NCBI GenBank assembly: GCA_035702985.1
Contig: DASSZD010000095.1
Location: forward strand, 1 to 23,091
Origin: JAKAXG01 sp035702985
GTDB taxonomy: Bacteria > Actinomycetota > Acidimicrobiia > Acidimicrobiales > Palsa-688
Length of the DNA stretch: 23,091 nt
Direction: 5' to 3'
Made by a program: the position numbers and the translations under genes
The notes under the pieces: generated by a model
The model's input: the letters and a program-made list of their open reading frames with translations, nothing else
Database searches by the model: none
What the model was told of the DNA's origin: nothing
Shown: in pieces, positions 15,701 through 22,046 of the stretch
Numbering within the stretch: the stretch's first letter is position 1
Layout: every line of letters begins with the position of its first letter

Positions 15701-17139
15701 CCGCGGGCCTGCTCCTTGGACCGCCATCGCGTTTCCACCAGTTCGACCAGGGCCCGGGCCCGCTCGTCGATGTAGGACTCGCCGCCCCTGGTCCCGGCGA
15801 CCCGCCCCCCGGCGCCGCTCACGTGCGGAAGCCATCTGGCCCACGACCACCTGTCAGCCCCTCCGCTCCTGGCCTCGGCCAGCACGAACAGCTCGAGGTC
15901 GGCCGGTCCGAGCAGGACCGCCTGCTGGGCCACCAACCAGGTGGCCACCCGGTCCCGGACCCCGGCCGGCCCGCTCACCCCGATCACGCCGGCCTGGCTG
16001 AGCGAGAAGGCGCAGGGGACCCCCTCCACCGGGGGCGCCTCCTTCTCGTCGTTGGCCAGCGGGTCCGAACTGGTCAGCCGGACCCGGCTGGGCAGCGTCG
16101 CCGTTCCTATGCGCACCTCCAGGAAGTCCGGGTCGGCCGGCCGCCTCTCCCACAGCCTCCGGCGGGGTCCGGTGACGGTGGCCAGCAGGGTGGCCGGGTC
16201 GGGGTGCTCGGCCGCCCGCGCCGCCTTCTCCGCCGACTGGAGACCAGCCAGCTCGGCCTCGGCCCGGGCCACCTCGTCGGCGTGGGCGGCCGCCGCCTGG
16301 CGGCTCTGCTTCCGACCGGAGCGCTTCTCGGTCAGGAAGTTACCGATCACCAGCACCGGGGTCATCAGCAGGAACAGCAGCATGAGGATCTGGCCGGTCG
16401 CCACGAACATCACCAGGCCCAGCACCAGCGGGAGGATCGCCGAAGCCAGCGGGATCACCGGCCCGTGACGGTCCGGAGGATCATGGGGCCACTGCACCTC
16501 GGAGCGGGTCGGCGCCGCCAGCAGACGGGGCGGCCGGCGCAGCTCCCGGGCGCCGGCCACGCTGTGGACCACGGCATCGGGAGCCGTGCCCTCCCTGACC
16601 TCGAGGACGGTGTCGCCGGCCACGATCGCCTGTCCCGGCCGCAGCCGGGCCGAGCCCGACAGCGCCTCGCCGTCGATGCCGACTCCGTTACGGGAGCCCA
16701 GGTCCTCCACGGTGAGTGTGCCGTCGAAGCCCAGATCCACCCGGAAGTGCCGGTTGCTCACCGTCGGGTCCGGGATCCGGATGTCGCATTCCGGGGCCCG
16801 GCCGACCACCGACGGGCCGGGGGGCAGGGGGGCGACCAGCCCGCCGCAGGGGCCGGCCGTCACCGCCAGGTGCAGGCCGGACGCCGGGTCCGAGGCCAGC
16901 CCGTCGGAGTCCACCGAGGTGGGCGCCAGGCTGAGCACCGAGCCCGGTCGCAGCCCGGAGTGCTCCACCAGGTCGTCGACGTGCGCCAGCCTGCCGTCCA
17001 CCCGGACCGGGGCGCCGGCGAACGGCAGGGCGACCTGCGCCGAATCCAGGATGTCGCCCAGCCGTACCGGGCCATCGATGTCCGCCTGGAGGTCGATCCG
17101 CTCGCCGTCCGGCCGGACCAGGGTGAATGGCACCAGCAC
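12763..17139 (-). CDS. FHA-domain FtsK/SpoIIIE-type ATPase, type VII secretion EccC/EssC-like
   Basis: A 1458-residue membrane-anchored ATPase, the expected motor of a type VII (ESX/WXG100) secretion system. Order: a ubiquitin-like or degenerate FHA-like N-terminus (4-72); an FHA domain (about 90-185) with VVGRAPECDIRIPDPTVSNR and LGSRNGV, the phosphothreonine-binding pattern; two membrane helices (228-247, 249-268); a charged coiled stretch (271-312); then three FtsK-type ATPase domains. ATPase 1 is canonical: Walker A GTTGAGKS (654-661), DYKGGSAF, Walker B LIVIDE (757-762), ATQRPS. ATPase 2 has GTPGSGRT (991-998) with Arg for the Walker Lys and VVLIDR. ATPase 3 has GPRRSGRS (1283-1290), also Arg, and VVVDDA. 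In the studied EccC proteins substrates bind the last ATPase domain. The start is GTG 17139, seven bases after TAGCCT. It is divergent from WXG100 and EspC-like genes. No eccB, eccD, eccE or mycP is in view. Confidence 0.9.
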   Translation of the reverse strand: MLVPFTLVRPDGERIDLQADIDGPVRLGDILDSAQVALPFAGAPVRVDGRLAHVDDLVEHSGLRPGSVLSLAPTSVDSDGLASDPASGLHLAVTAGPCGGLVAPLPPGPSVVGRAPECDIRIPDPTVSNRHFRVDLGFDGTLTVEDLGSRNGVGIDGEALSGSARLRPGQAIVAGDTVLEVREGTAPDAVVHSVAGARELRRPPRLLAAPTRSEVQWPHDPPDRHGPVIPLASAILPLVLGLVMFVATGQILMLLFLLMTPVLVIGNFLTEKRSGRKQSRQAAAAHADEVARAEAELAGLQSAEKAARAAEHPDPATLLATVTGPRRRLWERRPADPDFLEVRIGTATLPSRVRLTSSDPLANDEKEAPPVEGVPCAFSLSQAGVIGVSGPAGVRDRVATWLVAQQAVLLGPADLELFVLAEARSGGADRWSWARWLPHVSGAGGRVAGTRGGESYIDERARALVELVETRWRSKEQARGGFGGAGAPEEQWTWVLVVLDPAHDIRRVAGMELVLQRGPAVRVVAICVEEAESHLPPECQAVVTVAEDGTATLKQSGLPAVDGIRADQVPAAWCETVGRRLASLRDPEVRSAAGHIPGSARLVDVLGLDPVTPQALAARWARQERSTSAVVGIGAEGPFSLDLKADGPHGLVAGTTGAGKSEFLQTLVASLAVANRPDSMNFLLVDYKGGSAFRDCGRLPHTVGVVTDLDGHLVERALLSLGAELKRREELLSRAAAKDIDDYVSVGQPLGPLPRLLIVIDEFAGLVTELPDFVTGLVGIAQRGRSLGIHLILATQRPSGVVSPEIRANTNLRVALRVVSPAESVDIIDAPDAARIPPTTPGRALALTGHSTLITFQAGRVGGPAVAGGGRPAQVGVAPLTWSTAGRRLALRPVTGGAVDEWVDPTDTDLSRLATALVDAASLSRVGAQPQPWLPPLPEQLPLDELERFPGEPAAGRVGAVPLGLVDLPGVQRQEPWSYDPVTARHLLVAGTPGSGRTTVLRTIAASLAGHLSPEDLWLYAIDCGGGELRRLADLPHCGAVVTRTEPDRTDRLLGRLRQETSRRLDLLARRGYADLAEYRQADPAGAALAYIVVLIDRWEGFLSAFDPIDAGRLTEAVLDLAREGASVGIRLVVTGDRQVLLGKLSGMVEDRVCLNLADVGDYSMAGLDPRRVPPVMAPGRAMRSGDQAEMQVAVAGRSASGAAQTTALAELASRWRDRDERRGDSRPFRIDPLPDKIDLQEALRLGPEPAGGPHWALVGVGGDELAPIGLDLLEPGGFVVAGPRRSGRSTALMVMARSLMAGGSAVLAFCPRLSPLRRLEGQPGVVGVVNGDDPSVAETLELVNRVDGPLAVVVDDAPMLHNGDLAELLEAIARDGREQGHVMIVAGGAEDLARPMRGFIVEVRQSRAGLLLCPESHLHGELVGVRLPRSSVFSRPAGRGVLVIDDRITTVQVPWPG

Positions 17140-17146
17140 GGACCCC

Positions 17147-17152
17147 AGGCTA
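17147..17152 (-). promoter_or_regulatory. -10 box of the FHA-EccC gene, probably leaderless
   Basis: TAGCCT on the minus strand ends seven bases before the GTG at 17139. That spacing predicts transcription starting at the start codon. It lies in the 117-base region shared with the divergent WXG100 promoter. Confidence 0.4.
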
Positions 17153-17187
17153 GGCGGCGCAACACAGGAAAATCGGCGTTGTCCGGT

Positions 17188-17215
17188 TTGCCGGGGAAGC
17201 GGTGAGGGCTATATT
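17188..17215 (+). promoter_or_regulatory. Promoter of the WXG100/EspC operon
   Basis: TTGCCG (17188-17193) and TATATT (17210-17215) are 16 bases apart, the best promoter match in the window. The predicted start is near 17222, giving a leader of about 35 bases that carries a GGAGG ribosome site before the GTG at 17257. Confidence 0.6.
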
Positions 17216-17256
17216 TACGGGAAACAACCGAGAGTTGGGAACCTGGAGGCTGAACG

Positions 17257-17547
17257 GTGGGATACGAGCTCAAGGTCACGACCGGCGATGTGCACGCCAA
17301 GGCGGCAACCGTGCAGTCTCAAGCTGCCGAACTCGAGTCGCAGGTGGCCAAGCTGACATCGGACATGCAGGCGCTGGCCGAGACATGGACCGGTTCGGCC
17401 TCCGCCGCCTTCCAGAGCCTGTACGAGGGCTGGAAGGGCCAGGCCCGCCACATCCAGTCCCAGCTGGAGCAGATCGGGCGGTCGCTCAACTCGGTCGGCA
17501 CCAACTACGACACCGTCGAAGCCCAGAACGTCACTGCGCTGCGCTAG
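17257..17547 (+). CDS. WXG100-family (EsxA-like) secreted protein
   Basis: A 96-residue helical-hairpin protein of the WXG100 family, the small substrates exported as dimers by type VII secretion. The hairpin turn is ETWTGSASAAF with the WxG motif at 44-46, flanked by two long amphipathic helices (about 8-42 and 50-88). Near the C-terminus YDTVE (84-88) fits the YxxxD/E export signal. There is no Sec signal peptide, as expected. GGAGG lies eight bases before the GTG at 17257. It is first in an operon with an EspC-like gene (55 bases on) and a cysteine-rich protein gene, and is divergent from the FHA-EccC motor gene, which makes it that motor's likely substrate. It may be a homodimer or may pair with the next protein. 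Confidence 0.9.
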   Translation: MGYELKVTTGDVHAKAATVQSQAAELESQVAKLTSDMQALAETWTGSASAAFQSLYEGWKGQARHIQSQLEQIGRSLNSVGTNYDTVEAQNVTALR

Positions 17548-17563
17548 ACGTCGTCGGCGCCGG

Positions 17564-17575
17564 CCCGGTACCGGG
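17564..17575. repeat. 12-bp perfect palindrome between the two secreted-protein genes
   Basis: CCCGGTACCGGG reads the same on both strands and sits in the 55-base gap between the WXG100 and EspC-like genes. It could be a protein site, or in RNA a small hairpin that tunes relative expression of the two genes. Confidence 0.4.
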
Positions 17576-17602
17576 TGTTGGGGCCAGTGACAGGGACCAG
17601 AG

Positions 17603-17884
17603 ATGACCACGTTCCGAGCTGATCTCGACCAGATGTTGGATCTGGCATCGAGGATGTCCGTCGTCAAGGGAGCCTTGCAGCACGAGGGCCACGGCGGCTT
17701 CGACTGCGGCGCCCTGGGCGACCCCGACGCGGTAGGCGCCATGCAGGGCTTCGTGTCCGGCTGGTCGCACGGCCGGTCGGAGATCATCTCCGGGCTGGAC
17801 ACCGTGCACAGCGCCCTCAAGGGGGCGTCGGACACCTACCGCGGCAGCGACCAGGGCATGGCGGCCAAGCTCAAGCCCAGCTAG
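17603..17884 (+). CDS. EspC/type VII secretion target family protein
   Basis: A 93-residue protein resembling the EspC-like 'type VII secretion target' family. It has two helical halves joined by a Gly-rich turn (HEGHGGFDCGALGDPDAVG). The C-terminus ASDTYRGSDQGMAAKL (75-90) has the YxxxD export motif (Y79, D83) followed by the alanine-rich end usual in EspC proteins. The WxG motif itself is missing; SGWSHGRSE sits near the middle instead. One Cys (35) is present. ATG 17603 has AGGGA about 8 bases upstream. Its place directly after a WXG100 gene and opposite an EccC-type motor supports the role of co-secreted partner. The family match is by pattern, not alignment. Confidence 0.78.
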   Translation: MTTFRADLDQMLDLASRMSVVKGALQHEGHGGFDCGALGDPDAVGAMQGFVSGWSHGRSEIISGLDTVHSALKGASDTYRGSDQGMAAKLKPS

Positions 17885-17930
17885 ACACCCACCGGTCAAC
17901 CAGGCCGGGCGCGGCGCCGAGAAAACAGAC

Positions 17931-18467
17931 ATGTCCCCGGATCTGCCCGGCTGCCCCGACTGCGGGTGCCCGCTCCGAAAGGAATCGCTCCCGGGCACCC
18001 ACAGCTACCGGTGCCAGGCGTGCGGGGGGAGCCTGGAAGGGTTCTCGCCCTTCCGCCGGGCCCTGGCCGAGGGCGTGGGCCAGCACCTGTGGGTGGCCGC
18101 CGCCGGGGGGCCGGAGATCCGGCCGTGCCCGTACTGCTCCCGCCCGATGCGCACACCGGACCCGGGCGACGCCGACTTCCCCCGAGGGCTGGGAATCTGC
18201 CGGGGGTGCGAGCAGGTGTGGATCCCGACCTCGGCGGAGCCGTGGCTGGCCGAGCGGCGGGCGGCGGGCCCCACGGCCGCCCCGGCCACACCTGCCGGCC
18301 CGACTGAGTGCCCGAACTGCGGCGCCCCCTACGAGCCCGACCCGACCGGCCGGTGCCGGTACTGCCGGGCCCAGCTGGCCGCCCCACCCGCCCCGGTGAT
18401 CGTCATCGAGCAGCCCGCCCCGGCCACCCGCGGCACCTGGTGGGATCTCCTGGGCCGGCCCCTCTGA
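17931..18467 (+). CDS. Cysteine-rich protein with three zinc-ribbon-like cysteine sets
   Basis: A 178-residue protein with six CxxC pairs arranged as three likely zinc ribbons: C8/C11 with C28/C31, C66/C69 with C90/C93, and C127/C130 with C142/C145. An extra Cys13 lies in the first. The first ribbon, CPDCGCPLRKESL...YRCQACGGSLE, is like the TFIIB-type ribbons found in small bacterial proteins; the last, CPNCGAPYEPDPTGRCRYC, is the common C-terminal type. The tail is proline- and alanine-rich and ends TRGTWWDLLGRPL. There is no signal peptide or membrane helix. The gene lies 46 bases after the EspC-like gene on the same strand, so it is probably co-transcribed. A scaffold or regulator of the secretion locus is conceivable, but no function is known. 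The ribosome site before ATG 17931 is poor. Confidence 0.78.
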   Translation: MSPDLPGCPDCGCPLRKESLPGTHSYRCQACGGSLEGFSPFRRALAEGVGQHLWVAAAGGPEIRPCPYCSRPMRTPDPGDADFPRGLGICRGCEQVWIPTSAEPWLAERRAAGPTAAPATPAGPTECPNCGAPYEPDPTGRCRYCRAQLAAPPAPVIVIEQPAPATRGTWWDLLGRPL

Positions 18468-18501
18468 CCCGGGACGGCAGCGCCGCTGCAGACCATCTGG
18501 G

Positions 18502-18532
18502 GTAGCCCTCCCGAGCAACGATTTGCTGCTAC
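18502..18532 (+). terminator. Imperfect hairpin after the secretion operon
   Basis: GTAGC (18502-18506) pairs with GCTAC (18528-18532), and AGCA (18514-18517) pairs with TGCT (18524-18527), with a seven-base bulge. It lies 35 bases after the cysteine-rich protein gene. No T-run follows. The rest of this 153-base gap shows only the ribosome site of the next gene. Confidence 0.25.
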
Positions 18533-18620
18533 GGATCCGGCGCATTAGGTGAGACCCGCCAGCTGCCGCATCCACCAGCCGGCGTAGGAGCGCGACCGTT
18601 CCGGCCTGGAAGGAGCCCCT

Positions 18621-19268
18621 ATGGTCGATGCCGGTATGGCAAGACCGGGACAAGCCGCTCGAGCGGGCGGGGACCAGGGGGTCGAGTCCAACTCCCGGCT
18701 GACCGCCATGGCTGCGGTGGTGATCACCGCGCTGCTGGCGGTGGTGGCTGTCACCCTGCTCAACGTGCGGGGCATGATCAACGTCCACGTGTTCGTGGGG
18801 ATGCTCCTGATCCCGCCGGTACTGGTGAAGATCGGCTCCACCGCATGGCGCTTCGCCCGCTACTACAGCGGCTCCCCGCCCTACCGGCGGAAGGGGCCGC
18901 CCCACCCGCTGCTGAGGATCCTCGGCCCGGTGCTGGTGGTGCTGACCGCGGCCCTGATCGGATCGGGGGTAGCTCTGGTGCTCATCCCCAATATGCGGCC
19001 CACTCTGCTGTTCGTGCACCAGGCCAGCTTCTTCGGGTGGCTGGCGGTGCTCGGCGTCCACTTCCTCGGCCACCTGGGCGAGACGGCCCGGCTGGCCCCG
19101 CTGGACCTGGCCCACCGCACCCGGGCCCAGGTGGCAGGGGCGTCGGCCCGGCAGTGGACCATGGCCGCGGCGCTGGCCGCCGGGGTGGTGCTCGGGGTGA
19201 TCATGATCGGCACCACCGCCCACTACCTGGGCGCCACTGTGCAGTACATACACCACCATCACCACTGA
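18621..19268 (+). CDS. Cytochrome-b561/ferric-reductase-like membrane protein with natural His5 C-terminus
   Basis: A 215-residue membrane protein with five hydrophobic helices (about 28-50, 53-72, 99-122, 133-151, 181-203). Conserved-looking His residues lie in helices 2 and 4: INVHVFVGMLLIPPVLVK (His56) and FVHQASFFGWLAVLGVHFLGHL (His133, 147, 151). They are placed to bind b-type heme as in cytochrome b561 or ferric-reductase-like folds. RFARYYSGSPPYRRKGPPHP is the loop between helices 2 and 3, a block I associate with an uncharacterised actinobacterial family. The last residues are YIHHHHH before the stop, a possible metal-binding tail. AAGGAG six bases before ATG 18621 fixes the start. 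The gene may have its own promoter, and its stop is four bases from that of the convergent peptide gene. Heme binding is inferred. Confidence 0.75.
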   Translation: MVDAGMARPGQAARAGGDQGVESNSRLTAMAAVVITALLAVVAVTLLNVRGMINVHVFVGMLLIPPVLVKIGSTAWRFARYYSGSPPYRRKGPPHPLLRILGPVLVVLTAALIGSGVALVLIPNMRPTLLFVHQASFFGWLAVLGVHFLGHLGETARLAPLDLAHRTRAQVAGASARQWTMAAALAAGVVLGVIMIGTTAHYLGATVQYIHHHHH

Positions 19269-19272
19269 CGGG

Positions 19273-19365
19273 TCAGCAGCCGGTGATCTCCTGGGCCGGG
19301 CCCAGGACCGCGGCCTGATCCTGGGTCGTCTTCTTCGCCTGCGCCCGATCGTCTACGCCTGTCAT
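19273..19365 (-). CDS. 30-residue peptide, third gene of the DUF4389 operon
   Basis: A 30-residue ORF starting MTGVDDRAQAKK and ending AQEITGC. Its ATG overlaps the stop of the four-helix membrane protein as ATGA, and GGAGG lies eight bases upstream inside that gene, an ideal ribosome site. The same ATGA junction joins the two upstream genes. The peptide is hydrophilic, with a basic patch (QAKKTTQDQ), a short apolar stretch (AAVLGPA) and a single Cys as the last residue. It has no membrane helix or signal peptide. I do not recognise a family. It could be a small regulatory subunit, a modified peptide or a chance ORF; the overlap plus ribosome site make chance less likely. Confidence 0.55.
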   Translation of the reverse strand: MTGVDDRAQAKKTTQDQAAVLGPAQEITGC

Positions 19366-19871
19366 GTCGCACGCCTCCACTGCCCCGAGGCCTGTGCGGT
19401 TCTGGCGAGTGCGACGCTGCGGGTGATGGTGTCGACGATCAGCCCGCAGAAGCCGACTGCGATGGCTATGCGGGCCAGGATTTCCCATCCGGACCAGTAG
19501 CCGGTGAAGTCGAAGGGGAATATCTGCCAGGTGCGTACGGTCACCACGATGCTGAGCAGGTCGAGGCCGATCTGTCCGAGGTGACGGAGCCAGGCCGGGT
19601 CGTGGAAGACCCATAGGAGGTTGACGGCGATGGTGACGGCCAGGGATGCGTCGATCCACGGGAGCAGCTGATCGAACTCGCCGGTGAGAAAAGGCGGCCA
19701 ACCCCATCCCAGCAGGCTGTTGGCCACCCACAGGATTATGCCGTTGACCGTGGCGGCGGCGACGTAGCCAACTCGACGCTGCGCTACCGGCTTGGGCCGG
19801 GACGTTTCAGGGACCGCCGGGCCGTCGCGGATGGGAGTGTCGTGATCCTGTGGGTGACCAACTGGGGTCAT
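19362..19871 (-). CDS. Four-helix integral membrane protein, unknown function
   Basis: A 169-residue membrane protein. After a polar N-terminus of about 32 residues come four hydrophobic segments: VGYVAAATVNGIILWVANSL (34-53), LPWIDASLAVTIAVNLLWVF (70-89), LGQIGLDLLSIVVTVRTWQI (98-117), and a fourth at about 130-150 (IAIAVGFCGLIVDTI). Loops contain GWPPFLTGEFDQ and IFPFDFTGYWSG. The Trp/Phe-rich pattern resembles a group of small uncharacterised actinobacterial membrane proteins, but I cannot name a domain. The ATG at 19871 overlaps the stop of the DUF4389 gene (ATGA), and its own stop overlaps the ATG of the 30-residue peptide. Translation coupling of three membrane or small proteins suggests one complex. 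Confidence 0.75.
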   Translation of the reverse strand: MTPVGHPQDHDTPIRDGPAVPETSRPKPVAQRRVGYVAAATVNGIILWVANSLLGWGWPPFLTGEFDQLLPWIDASLAVTIAVNLLWVFHDPAWLRHLGQIGLDLLSIVVTVRTWQIFPFDFTGYWSGWEILARIAIAVGFCGLIVDTITRSVALARTAQASGQWRRAT

Positions 19872-21358
19872 GGGTCACGAACGGCGTTCGGGGCGGTGGG
19901 CCGCTGGCCGGCTCGGGACACCGGGATGACGATGAGCAGGCCCCCAGCGACGAGCAGTATCCCGCCGAGGGCGAAGAGGCCTCCGGCGATCCAGCCGAGC
20001 GACGGGATGGTCGCCCCCGCAGTGGCGGTGACTGCTACGCCGGGAGTGGCGTCCGGATTCATGACCACCACGGTCCAGTCACCGCTGGTCGGCTTCCAAG
20101 TGAGAGTCTGGGTGCCCGTACCGCTGGTCGAGGCGACCCAGATGGACGTGTTGGTCGGTGCTGCCGGTGGGGGCCCCCCGGTCTGCTGGCGGTAGTTGGC
20201 GGAGCCGCCGGCCCACTCGGTGACCACCGCCCGTCCCACCCCGGCCAGGAACGTGTCAGCCGAGCTGCGGGGGGCGATACCGACGAAGACCGGGCGCGCC
20301 GGGTCGCGGGCGGTCACCTCGAACCTGACCGTCCCGATGATGGCCGACGGAGCCACCACCTCGGAGCTGCCCAGGTCGATGCGGTCGCTGGTGATCGCGT
20401 ACGCGGAGGTGGCGAACGCGTGGGCGTCGCTGGTCAGATACCCCGAGGCGTCACGCTGGGTGTTGTCCAGCCAGGTGGCCGCGCCACCGGCGGCCAACAG
20501 CCCCACCGAGACCACCGCCATGATCGAGCCGGCCACCACGGACACCACCCGCAGCGCCGTCCACCCCCTACCCGGCGATGGCGGCGGGGCCCCCGGACCG
20601 GCAGGCGGTGCAAGGCGGCCCGGCGAGGTCGCCTCCGGCTCAGTAACCGAACCCGGCGCTCCCGCTGCTGGTGAGGGGACCGTCATGGTGGCGCCGGCCT
20701 CGTGGCCGCCCATGTCCAGCCGAAACGGGGGGTACTGGTCGGTCATGAGCGCGGCGTAGGCCACGACGCGAAGCACCCAGCGGTTCATTCCCAGGACGAA
20801 GTCGAAGATCTGGCGCGGGTACCGGCCGGTGAAGGTCAGCACGACCGCGGCGACCACCACCAGCAGGCCGATCAGCCCGCCACCCCAGCCGGTCGCGTTG
20901 CGGTCGGTCTCCCACGCTGCCCATGTCCCGCCACCGGCGAAGATGCCCACCACCAGGTACTGCGGGATGGCCAGCAGCCACCACTTCACCAGCACCAGGC
21001 CGTGCGAGAGGTGATCGGGGTAGTCGACGGTCAGATGCGCCGGGTAGTCGGCCACCTCGCCGAGCGTGAAGGGGGGATAGCGGTCGGTGCCGAGGACCCC
21101 GTAGCTGTAGTAGGCCACCCGCCAGCTCCAGCGCAGCACCCCCACGTTGAACTCGAACAGAGATGGCGGATACCGCCCGGTGAACAAGATGGCGAAGAAG
21201 GCGGCGACGCTCACCACCACAAACGCCACCCACAAGAACAAGAGCAGCACGTAGTGGGGGATCGCCAGCAGCCACTTCACCAGCCACAACCAGCGGCTCA
21301 ACTCCTGATCCAGCGTGGCGTCCACCCGGACCGGGTACGCGGAACCCAAAGACACCAT
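19868..21358 (-). CDS. Membrane protein with two DUF4389 repeats and an extracytoplasmic domain
   Basis: A 496-residue membrane protein. Residues 5-100 and 108-213 are two copies of the DUF4389 module. KWLLAIPHY and KWWLLAIPQY correspond, as do FTGRYPPSLFEFNVGVLRW and FTGRYPRQIFDFVLGMNRW, each ending in a TDRYPPF or TDQYPPF motif. Each copy has two hydrophobic helices. A proline-rich linker (228-265) leads to a helix (270-292), a soluble domain of about 160 residues that is probably outside the cell, and a final helix (about 455-480). Function of DUF4389 is unknown. The start used is ATG 21358, with GGAGG eight bases upstream and PVRVD following, as in relatives; ATG 21394 is possible. The long frame further upstream reads arginine- and proline-rich and is not coding. 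It heads a three-gene coupled operon behind a hairpin-rich leader. Confidence 0.85.
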   Translation of the reverse strand: MVSLGSAYPVRVDATLDQELSRWLWLVKWLLAIPHYVLLLFLWVAFVVVSVAAFFAILFTGRYPPSLFEFNVGVLRWSWRVAYYSYGVLGTDRYPPFTLGEVADYPAHLTVDYPDHLSHGLVLVKWWLLAIPQYLVVGIFAGGGTWAAWETDRNATGWGGGLIGLLVVVAAVVLTFTGRYPRQIFDFVLGMNRWVLRVVAYAALMTDQYPPFRLDMGGHEAGATMTVPSPAAGAPGSVTEPEATSPGRLAPPAGPGAPPPSPGRGWTALRVVSVVAGSIMAVVSVGLLAAGGAATWLDNTQRDASGYLTSDAHAFATSAYAITSDRIDLGSSEVVAPSAIIGTVRFEVTARDPARPVFVGIAPRSSADTFLAGVGRAVVTEWAGGSANYRQQTGGPPPAAPTNTSIWVASTSGTGTQTLTWKPTSGDWTVVVMNPDATPGVAVTATAGATIPSLGWIAGGLFALGGILLVAGGLLIVIPVSRAGQRPTAPNAVRDP

Positions 21359-21418
21359 CGGGTATGCCTCCAGAATCACGAGGTCGGAAGCCATCCTCTC
21401 CCGGGGTCCCCCGATCGA

Positions 21419-21517
21419 CCAGGGTCGCAGGTCACCTCCAGTGGGCGGCAGGGAGGAACCCTGGGCCGGCCAAGGATGCCAGCACCTGGCAGATCTTCGC
21501 CGCCACCCTGGCATCCT
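21419..21517 (-). promoter_or_regulatory. Hairpin-rich leader of the DUF4389 operon
   Basis: Two perfect inverted repeats stand in tandem in the region between vapC and the operon start. AGGATGCCAG (21473-21482) pairs with CTGGCATCCT (21508-21517). CCAGGGT (21419-21425) pairs with ACCCTGG (21458-21464), with CCTCC/GGAGG (21435-21439 and 21452-21456) nested inside. A rival small hairpin, CCAG-CAC-CTGG (21479-21489), would break the ten-pair stem. Such mutually exclusive folds are typical of attenuators or riboswitches, but no known class is recognised. No clear promoter was found upstream. Confidence 0.4.
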
Positions 21518-21596
21518 CATAGGGGGCGGGTACCGGAAGGCTGGAAGCCGAGCAGATCGAAACGGCTCGGGTGCTCCCCCGTGAGAGGGCGCCGTG

Positions 21597-22046
21597 TCAA
21601 TCCGTGTGTCGAGGGGCTCCTGTAGTGGATGCAGGCCGGATGACGTCGATGTCGGTCGCCGCGAAATCGTCGCCGGTGCATAGCACCGGATGGCCGGATC
21701 GCTCAGCGAGCGCATAGGTGAAACAGTCGCCGAAGTTCAGTCCGGCTGGGTGGCGTCCCTTACCGAAGCGTCGCCAGCCGCTCATGGCGCGGGCTGCCAG
21801 GTCTGCGTCGACCGGGACTATCTCAACCTGTGCGTCACGGAGGAACCGCTCGACCACGTCCTGGCCTGCGGGCCAAAACCGGGCTTCGATGACAATGCCC
21901 AACTCGACGCGGGTCGCGGCTGACATGAGACGGGCGATGGCATCTTCGAGATGCTCGGAGAGCTCATCACCGCCGGCCGCCCCGAGGATGACGGCAACCG
22001 CAGCCGAGGTGTCGACGACAACGGCCCGGAGCGGCTCCGCCGTCAA
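21597..22046 (-). CDS. vapC: VapC-type PIN-domain ribonuclease toxin
   Basis: A 149-residue PIN-domain protein, the toxin half of a VapBC module; VapC toxins cut tRNA or rRNA in a metal-dependent way. The four acidic positions are present: VVVDTSAAV (Asp12), RVELGI (Glu48), LNFGDCFTYALA (Asp107) and LCTGDDF (Asp126). Length is slightly above the usual 125-140 residues because of a short polar C-terminal tail. Its ATG overlaps the vapB stop by four bases (ATGA), the standard arrangement that keeps antitoxin made first. The active-site residues are intact, so the toxin is probably functional. Confidence 0.93.
   Translation of the reverse strand: MTAEPLRAVVVDTSAAVAVILGAAGGDELSEHLEDAIARLMSAATRVELGIVIEARFWPAGQDVVERFLRDAQVEIVPVDADLAARAMSGWRRFGKGRHPAGLNFGDCFTYALAERSGHPVLCTGDDFAATDIDVIRPASTTGAPRHTD

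Noticed and set aside
14182..17205. 1007-residue plus-strand frame opposite the FHA-EccC gene
   Set aside because: It is a mirror of the coding strand in GC-rich DNA: His-, Gly- and Gln-rich, with no domain, while the minus-strand frame has clear ATPase motifs.
19366..19731. 152-residue minus-strand frame that includes the 30-residue peptide
   Set aside because: Its first 120 residues are an out-of-frame reading of the four-helix membrane protein; only the ATG at 19365 has a ribosome site.
21359..21715. Upstream extension of the DUF4389 frame into vapC
   Set aside because: No DUF4389 likeness, rich in Arg, Pro and Ser, and it would overlap the intact vapC gene; ATG 21358 has a good ribosome site.
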